DNA from: Thermoflexales bacterium
GTDB taxonomy: Bacteria > Chloroflexota > Anaerolineae > Fen-1058
NCBI GenBank assembly: GCA_030834835.1
Contig: JAUQXD010000360.1
Span: 1-9,661, forward strand
DNA length: 9,661 nt
Reading direction: 5' to 3'
The position numbers and the translations under genes are program-made. Shown here one piece after another: positions 6,237-9,661 of the stretch. The notes under the pieces are model-generated. The model was given only the letters and a program-made list of their open reading frames with translations. It was not told the origin of the DNA and ran no database searches. Every line of letters begins with the position of its first letter. Position 1 is the first letter of the stretch.

Positions 6237-6707
6237 ATGGCAGAGCAGCCGACCTTTCTGACTAAGGAAGGTCTAAAGAATCTGGAAGAAGAATTACATC
6301 ACCTGCAGACCGTGCGCCGCCACGAGGTGGCCGAACGCCTGCACGCGGCGATGGAAGAGGGCGACATCGATGAGAACGCCGAATATGACGATGCCAAGAA
6401 CGAGCAGGCGTTTGTCGAGGGCCGCATTCTGACGCTGGAGATGATGCTGAAGAATGCCGTGTTGATCGAGGATAAGACCCCGACCAACGGCGAAGTGTCA
6501 CTGGGCGCGAAGATCACCATCGTCGAGGGCGACAATCCGCCGGAAGTGTATCATCTGGTGGGCGCGGCCGAGGCCGATCCGACCAAGGGCAAGATCAGCA
6601 ATGAAAGCCCGCTGGGTAAGGCGCTGATGGGGCGGCGCGTGGGCGATACCGTCCAGGTGAACGCGCCCGCCGGCCAGCTGACGTTTCGCATCGCGGCCAT
6701 CAAGTGA
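6237..6707 (+). CDS. greA: Transcription elongation factor GreA
   Basis: 156 residues, typical for GreA (about 158). GreA enters the secondary channel of RNA polymerase and stimulates cleavage of backtracked RNA. Residues 1-75 form the antiparallel coiled coil (LTKEGLKNLEEELHHLQ at the start). The tip carries EEGDIDENAEYDDAK with acidic Asp43 and Glu46, the residues that hold the catalytic Mg in the RNA polymerase active site. The FKBP-like C-terminal domain begins near residue 84 and contains LGAKITIVE, ISNESPLGKALMGRRVGDTVQV and a C-terminal LTFRIAAIK. ATG 6237 is chosen over the in-frame ATG at 6183 because GGAGGA (6225-6230) is 6 bases upstream and the family starts here. Its leader contains a perfect hairpin, and its terminator separates it from lysS. 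Confidence 0.97.
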   Translation: MAEQPTFLTKEGLKNLEEELHHLQTVRRHEVAERLHAAMEEGDIDENAEYDDAKNEQAFVEGRILTLEMMLKNAVLIEDKTPTNGEVSLGAKITIVEGDNPPEVYHLVGAAEADPTKGKISNESPLGKALMGRRVGDTVQVNAPAGQLTFRIAAIK

Positions 6708-6725
6708 GCGACTAGGCCACACTTC

Positions 6726-6761
6726 AAAGTCCATGCGAAGCAACACCGCATGGACTTTTTT
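6726..6761 (+). terminator. Rho-independent terminator of greA
   Basis: A 12-bp perfect stem (AAAGTCCATGCG at 6726-6737 with CGCATGGACTTT at 6747-6758), a 9-base loop and T to 6761. The ATG at 6750, which is in frame with lysS, lies inside the 3' arm, so it is not a believable start for lysS. Confidence 0.93.
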
Positions 6762-6775
6762 AACCCCTACCCCAT

Positions 6776-6801
6776 CCCTCCCCCGTCAGGACAGGGGAGG
6801 G
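6776..6801. repeat. C/G-rich inverted repeat between greA and lysS
   Basis: CCCTCCCC at 6776-6783 and GGGGAGGG at 6794-6801 are perfect inverted repeats separated by 10 bases. The strand asymmetry and position look like a dispersed intergenic repeat. A related G-rich tract lies at about 5998-6013 upstream of the desulfhydrase-like gene. The lysS Shine-Dalgarno follows at 6805-6809. Confidence 0.55.
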
Positions 6802-6815
6802 GGCAAGGATCAATC

Positions 6816-8288
6816 ATGGACTTTTCTGATCTTGAACTTGAACGCGTGAAAAAACTACAACGCTTGCGTGAGCGCGGCATCGAGCCTTATCCGGCGCGTG
6901 TCGAGCGGACGCACACCAATCAACAGGCCATCGACGCCTTCAATGCGGCTGAGCCGCAGAATGAAACCGTCAACGCAACGGCGGTGGGCCGGGTGGTGCT
7001 GGTGCGCCCGATGGGCAAGGCGTCGTTCGCGCACATCGAGGACGGCACCAGCCGCCTGCAAATCTATCTGAAGAAAGACGAAGTCGGCGAAGAGACATAC
7101 GAACTCTTCCTGAAGGACCTTGACCTGGGCGATTTTGTCGAAGTGTCGGGTCACATGTTCCGCACTAAGACCGGCGAACCCACCCTGCGGCTGTCCAGCC
7201 TCCGATTGATCTCCAAGGCCATCACGCCCCCGCCTGAAAAGTGGCATGGCCTGAAAGACGTCGAGACACGCCTACGCCAGCGCTACGCCGATCTGCTGTC
7301 CAATCCCGAAACGCGCGAGGTGTTCCGCACGCGCACGAAGGTTGTCAACGCCGTGCGCCGCTTCTTCGACAATCTGGACTTCATTGAAGTGGAGACGCCC
7401 GTGTTGCAGCCACTATATGGCGGCGCGGCGGCGCGGCCCTTCATCACCCATCACAATCAACTGAATCAGGATTTATATCTGCGCATCTCGTTCGAGTTGT
7501 ATCTCAAGCGTCTGCTGGTGGGCATGTACGAGCGCGTGTATGAGATCGGTCGCGACTTCCGCAATGAAGGTGTGTCGTTCAAACACAATCCCGAATTTAC
7601 GCAGTTGGAATTTTACGCCGCGTACTGGGACTATCGCAAGGTAATGGAAATCACCGAACAGTTACTGGCCTGCGTGGCGCAAGAAGTCACCGGCTCGACG
7701 AAGATTCAGTATGGCGAGTACGAGATCGAGTTGGGCGGCACGTGGCAGCGCCTGACGATGCGCGAAGCGATCAAGAAATGGGCCGAGATCGATTACGCGG
7801 CCTATCCAACGGCCGATGAATTACGGGCGGCGATTCGCTCGATCGGCGGGAACGCGCCCGAAGATGCCTCGTGGGGCAAGCTGATCGATAATCTGGTGGG
7901 CGACTACGTCGAACCGGAATTGATCCAGCCGACGTTTATCTACGATTACCCGCGCGACATCTCGCCGCTGGCGAAGCGCAAGCCTGGCGATGACACACAC
8001 GTGGAGCGTTTTGAATTTTTCATCGCGGGCATGGAGATGGGCAACGCCTTCTCGGAATTGAACGATCCGCTCGATCAGGAAGAGCGCTTCGTGGAGATGG
8101 GCCGCGCCGATAACATGGAAGAGGGCGAGGCGCATCCGCTTGACGAAGACTACCTGCGCGCGATGCGTTACGGCATGCCGCCCAACGGTGGCTTCGGCAT
8201 GGGCATCGATCGCCTGACGATGCTGATGACCAATCGGACGACGATCCGCGAAGTGATTTTGTATCCGCACTTACGCAGCGAGAAGTGA
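6816..8288 (+). CDS. lysS: Lysyl-tRNA synthetase, class II
   Basis: 490 residues, normal for bacterial LysRS. It attaches lysine to tRNA-Lys in the cytoplasm. The anticodon-binding OB-fold spans about residues 53-150 (AVGRVVLVRPMGKASFAHIED). The catalytic domain shows motif 1 (FIEVETPVLQP, invariant Pro195), GGAAARPFITHHN, motif 2 with Arg249 (FRNEGVSFKHNPEFTQLEFY), the LysRS stretch MGNAFSELNDPLDQEERF, and motif 3 with Arg466 (GFGMGIDRLTMLMTN). ATG 6816 is preferred over the in-frame ATG at 6750: AAGGA precedes it by 6 bases, and the longer version would translate the greA terminator and an intergenic repeat into MDFFNPYPIPPPSGQGRGQGS. No promoter is visible in the 54 bases after the greA terminator, so read-through from greA is the simplest source of transcript. 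Confidence 0.97.
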   Translation: MDFSDLELERVKKLQRLRERGIEPYPARVERTHTNQQAIDAFNAAEPQNETVNATAVGRVVLVRPMGKASFAHIEDGTSRLQIYLKKDEVGEETYELFLKDLDLGDFVEVSGHMFRTKTGEPTLRLSSLRLISKAITPPPEKWHGLKDVETRLRQRYADLLSNPETREVFRTRTKVVNAVRRFFDNLDFIEVETPVLQPLYGGAAARPFITHHNQLNQDLYLRISFELYLKRLLVGMYERVYEIGRDFRNEGVSFKHNPEFTQLEFYAAYWDYRKVMEITEQLLACVAQEVTGSTKIQYGEYEIELGGTWQRLTMREAIKKWAEIDYAAYPTADELRAAIRSIGGNAPEDASWGKLIDNLVGDYVEPELIQPTFIYDYPRDISPLAKRKPGDDTHVERFEFFIAGMEMGNAFSELNDPLDQEERFVEMGRADNMEEGEAHPLDEDYLRAMRYGMPPNGGFGMGIDRLTMLMTNRTTIREVILYPHLRSEK

Positions 8289-8291
8289 TGC

Positions 8292-8319
8292 GTACTTCGT
8301 AATCCGTACTGCGTAAGTC
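8292..8319. repeat. Degenerate heptamer repeat just after lysS
   Basis: Four consecutive 7-base units each begin with GTA (8292, 8299, 8306, 8313), following the pattern GTAMNNC. The array starts 4 bases after the lysS stop codon and ends at the terminator stem. Confidence 0.6.
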
Positions 8320-8320
8320 A

Positions 8321-8367
8321 ACGCCCGCCGCTGGAAAGATTTCTCCAGCGGCGGGCGTCTTGATTTG
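8321..8367 (+). terminator. Rho-independent terminator of lysS
   Basis: A 15-bp perfect stem (ACGCCCGCCGCTGGA at 8321-8335 with its complement at 8344-8358) with an 8-base loop, followed by the T-rich CTTGATTTG. The T run is imperfect but the stem is very stable. Confidence 0.85.
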
Positions 8368-8368
8368 C

Positions 8369-8397
8369 TTGACACGCCATTTTTCTGCGCGTATAAT
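8369..8397 (+). promoter_or_regulatory. Consensus promoter of the T-box/aldolase unit
   Basis: TTGACA at 8369-8374, a 17-base spacer and TATAAT at 8392-8397 match the sigma-70 consensus exactly. Transcription start is near 8404. Such a strong promoter fits a gene controlled later, by leader attenuation. Confidence 0.92.
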
Positions 8398-8403
8398 CGC
8401 CAC

Positions 8404-8648
8404 ATCAGTAATGATGCATCAACGTTGATAGAGAAGAGTACGTTCAGTGTGACTTTCAGAAAGCCGCCGTGCCTCTCACGAGGCAAGTGATGCGAGGCGG
8501 TAGTCATCTGAACCGAAATCCACCTCTGGAGTTGATCGGCGCTCCCGTTAACGAGCCTGAATGAGGTCGCGGTCGAAGATACTGCGACAAATCTAGGTGG
8601 CACCACGAAGCCCCTCGTCCTAGAACTGGATGAGGGGCGTTTTGTTTG
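8404..8648 (+). promoter_or_regulatory. T-box riboswitch (tRNA-sensing transcription attenuator)
   Basis: All canonical parts are present. The stem I base is ATCAAC (8418-8423) with GTTGAT (8531-8536), then AGAG (8430-8433) with CTCT (8524-8527). The specifier-loop S-turn has AGTA at 8437-8440 facing GAA at 8515-8517, and the upper helix is GTTCAG (8442-8447) with CTGAAC (8508-8513). A stem IIA/B-like stretch with CCGTTAACGAG is at 8544-8554. Stem III pairs 8566-8573 with 8581-8588. The T-box AGGTGGCACCACG is at 8595-8607. The antiterminator pairs TCTAGG (8592-8597) with CCTAGA (8619-8624) and ACGA (8605-8608) with TCGT (8615-8618), leaving the standard 7-base bulge TGGCACC. The competing terminator pairs 8610-8620 with 8628-8638, followed by GTTTTGTTTG. 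Uncharged tRNA should switch the downstream gene on. TGGC in the bulge predicts a tRNA with G73; the specifier is probably TCC (8519-8521, Ser), with ATC (8518-8520, Ile) as an alternative. Confidence 0.93.
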
Positions 8649-8658
8649 TTGAGGGGAG

Positions 8659-8726
8659 TAGACAAGGAAACAAGCAGACGAGGAAACAAGGTTGCCACCT
8701 GCCTTGTCTGCTTATCTACTCGCCTA
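8659..8726. repeat. Octamer repeats arranged as a hairpin between the T-box terminator and the aldolase gene
   Basis: Four octamers of pattern NARACRAG run from 8659 to 8690. After a 12-base gap, three octamers of complementary pattern run from 8703 to 8726. Within them AAGCAGACGAGG (8672-8683) pairs with CCTTGTCTGCTT (8702-8713) with one G-U pair, around an 18-base loop. The same octamer family occurs inside the aldolase coding sequence at 9286-9309. Confidence 0.75.
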
Positions 8727-8743
8727 CTTTACGAAGGAGAGAC

Positions 8744-9649
8744 ATGCTCAGCGGAATATTCCCACCACTCCCGACACCTTTCAAAGAAGACGGCGCACTC
8801 GATCTGGAGGCGCTGCGCGCAAACGTGGAGCAGCTCAACCCGACCGGCCTGACCGGCTATCTGGCGCTTGGCTCTAACAGCGAAGCCGTACACGTGACAC
8901 CTGACGAGGCTTCGCAGGTGTACGCGACAGTCTGTACAGCGGCCGCGCCCGATAAGATCGTCATCGGCGGGACGGGCCAATTCTCGACGCAGGCCACCAT
9001 CGAGATGACGAAGCGCGCGGCTGAGGCGGGTTGCGCGGCGGCCTTAATCATCACGCCGTTCTACTACAAGAACAGCATGACGGCGGAGGCGTTACGCGCG
9101 CACTATCACGCCATTGCTGATGTGTCGCCGATCCCGGTGATGATCTACAACGTGCCCGCCAATACTGGCTTCAACATCGCGCCCAATATCGTCGCCGACA
9201 TCGCGCAGCATCCCAACGTGATCGGTATGAAGGACAGCGCGGGCGACATCAACCAGTTGGCGGAAGCGGTGAGGTTGACCAGAAATAGACAAGTAGATAA
9301 GGAAACAAGTTTTAGGGTGTTTAGCGGCAATTATGGCGCGATGCTGCCGGGGCTGACCTTTGGTATCGTCGGTGCGATTCTGGCGGTGGCGAACATCGCG
9401 CCAAATGAGTGTGTGTCGATCTTTAATCTGTTCAAGCAGGGCCAGATTGAAGAGGCCGGTGAACTTCATTTGCGTCTGTTGCCCGCGGCGCGCGGAGTGA
9501 CCTCGAAGTTCGGCGTGCCGGGTCTGAAGGCCGCGATGAATTTGCTGGGCTATCACGGCGGCTGGCCGCGGCTGCCGTTGCTGCCGCTGGGCGCGAGTCA
9601 ACGTGCGGAGATTGAAAAGATTCTGAAAGAAGCGGAGTTGCTACCCTGA
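8744..9649 (+). CDS. DapA-superfamily aldolase, closest in motifs to 4-hydroxy-2-oxoglutarate aldolase (HOGA1 type)
   Basis: 301 residues, a class I (Schiff-base) TIM-barrel lyase. Lys163 in IGMKDSAGD is the expected Schiff-base lysine and Tyr135 in IYNVPANTG the catalytic tyrosine. True DapA has a GTTGE loop. Here it is LGSNSE (Ser44-Asn45), as in mitochondrial HOGA1. The stretches STQATIEMT, ADVSPIPVMIYNVPANTG, QHPNVIGMKDS and VTSKFGVPGLKAAMNLLGYHGG also follow HOGA1 closely from memory. HOGA1 splits 4-hydroxy-2-oxoglutarate into pyruvate and glyoxylate. Other pyruvate-type aldolase substrates are possible, and a lysine-pathway role is doubtful. ATG 8744 has AAGGAGA 6 bases upstream; the longer frame from 8630 would translate the terminator and repeats. 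Residues 181-189 (NRQVDKETS) derive from an octamer repeat and add about 6 residues relative to HOGA1. A T-box leader controls the gene. Only 12 bases follow the stop, so co-transcribed genes may lie outside the window. Confidence 0.9.
   Translation: MLSGIFPPLPTPFKEDGALDLEALRANVEQLNPTGLTGYLALGSNSEAVHVTPDEASQVYATVCTAAAPDKIVIGGTGQFSTQATIEMTKRAAEAGCAAALIITPFYYKNSMTAEALRAHYHAIADVSPIPVMIYNVPANTGFNIAPNIVADIAQHPNVIGMKDSAGDINQLAEAVRLTRNRQVDKETSFRVFSGNYGAMLPGLTFGIVGAILAVANIAPNECVSIFNLFKQGQIEEAGELHLRLLPAARGVTSKFGVPGLKAAMNLLGYHGGWPRLPLLPLGASQRAEIEKILKEAELLP
9286..9309. repeat. Three octamer repeats in frame inside the aldolase gene
   Basis: Units at 9286-9293, 9294-9301 and 9302-9309 fit KARAYAAG, the same family as 8659-8726. 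Together they are 24 bases, so the frame is kept. They encode RQVDKETS, in a region where the related enzyme HOGA1 has a shorter loop. Confidence 0.8.
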
Positions 9650-9661
9650 CACGATGACGTC

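Noticed and set aside
6750..6815. Longer N-terminus for lysyl-tRNA synthetase from the ATG at 6750
   Set aside because: The codons fall in the 3' arm of the greA terminator and an intergenic inverted repeat, and the protein segment is unlike LysRS. ATG 6816 has a ribosome binding site.
8659..8726. CRISPR array or transposon end
   Set aside because: Units are only 8 bases, with no spacers, no cas genes and no transposase. It is a short-period repeat hairpin.
8630..8743. Longer N-terminus for the aldolase from 8630
   Set aside because: It would translate the T-box terminator and octamer repeats. ATG 8744 has AAGGAGA and the family's normal start, LSGIFPPLPTPF.
8744..9649. dapA (lysine biosynthesis) assignment
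   Set aside because: The active-site loop is GSNSE instead of GTTGE, and several long stretches match HOGA1 instead. The T-box bulge also does not fit a lysine tRNA with A73.

Overview
The window looks like a chromosomal segment of a moderately GC-rich bacterium, most probably a member of the Chloroflexota (Anaerolineae/Caldilineae-like). That placement is an inference. It rests on secreted LysM proteins with Thr/Pro-rich stalks, a T-box leader, consensus sigma-70-type promoters (TATAAT) and families of very short-period dispersed repeats. No rRNA, tRNA, CRISPR array, transposase or phage gene is visible.

Layout, left to right. (1) 1-542, minus strand: the N-terminal 180 codons of a membrane glycosyltransferase of the GT39/PMT-ArnT type, cut by the window edge and possibly translated from a leaderless mRNA. 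(2) 648-3197, plus: a full-length penicillin acylase-family Ntn hydrolase with its own promoter and a strong terminator. (3) 3350-4123 and 4370-4924, plus: two paralogous secreted double-LysM proteins. Each has its own terminator, and both share an identical four-cysteine layout. The gap between them carries two near-identical promoter-like 29-mers. (4) 4988-5974, minus: a PLP-dependent D-cysteine desulfhydrase-like enzyme, convergent with the LysM pair and divergent from greA. (5) 6237-6707, plus: transcript-cleavage factor GreA, with a perfect leader hairpin and a perfect terminator. (6) 6816-8288, plus: class II lysyl-tRNA synthetase, followed by a 15-bp hairpin terminator. (7) 8369-9649, plus: a consensus promoter, a complete T-box riboswitch, a short-repeat hairpin and a DapA-superfamily aldolase. 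By motif this last gene is closer to mitochondrial 4-hydroxy-2-oxoglutarate aldolase (HOGA1) than to DapA.

Most genes appear to be separate transcription units with their own promoter and hairpin terminator. The exception is greA-lysS, where no promoter is visible between the greA terminator and lysS. The most useful observations are the T-box leader on a HOGA-like gene, whose antiterminator bulge predicts a tRNA with G73 (serine fits best); short-period repeats inserted in frame inside two coding sequences; the duplicated promoter upstream of the second LysM gene; and the GreA leader hairpin. I do not see a convincing new multi-gene system such as defence, secretion or a biosynthetic cluster.
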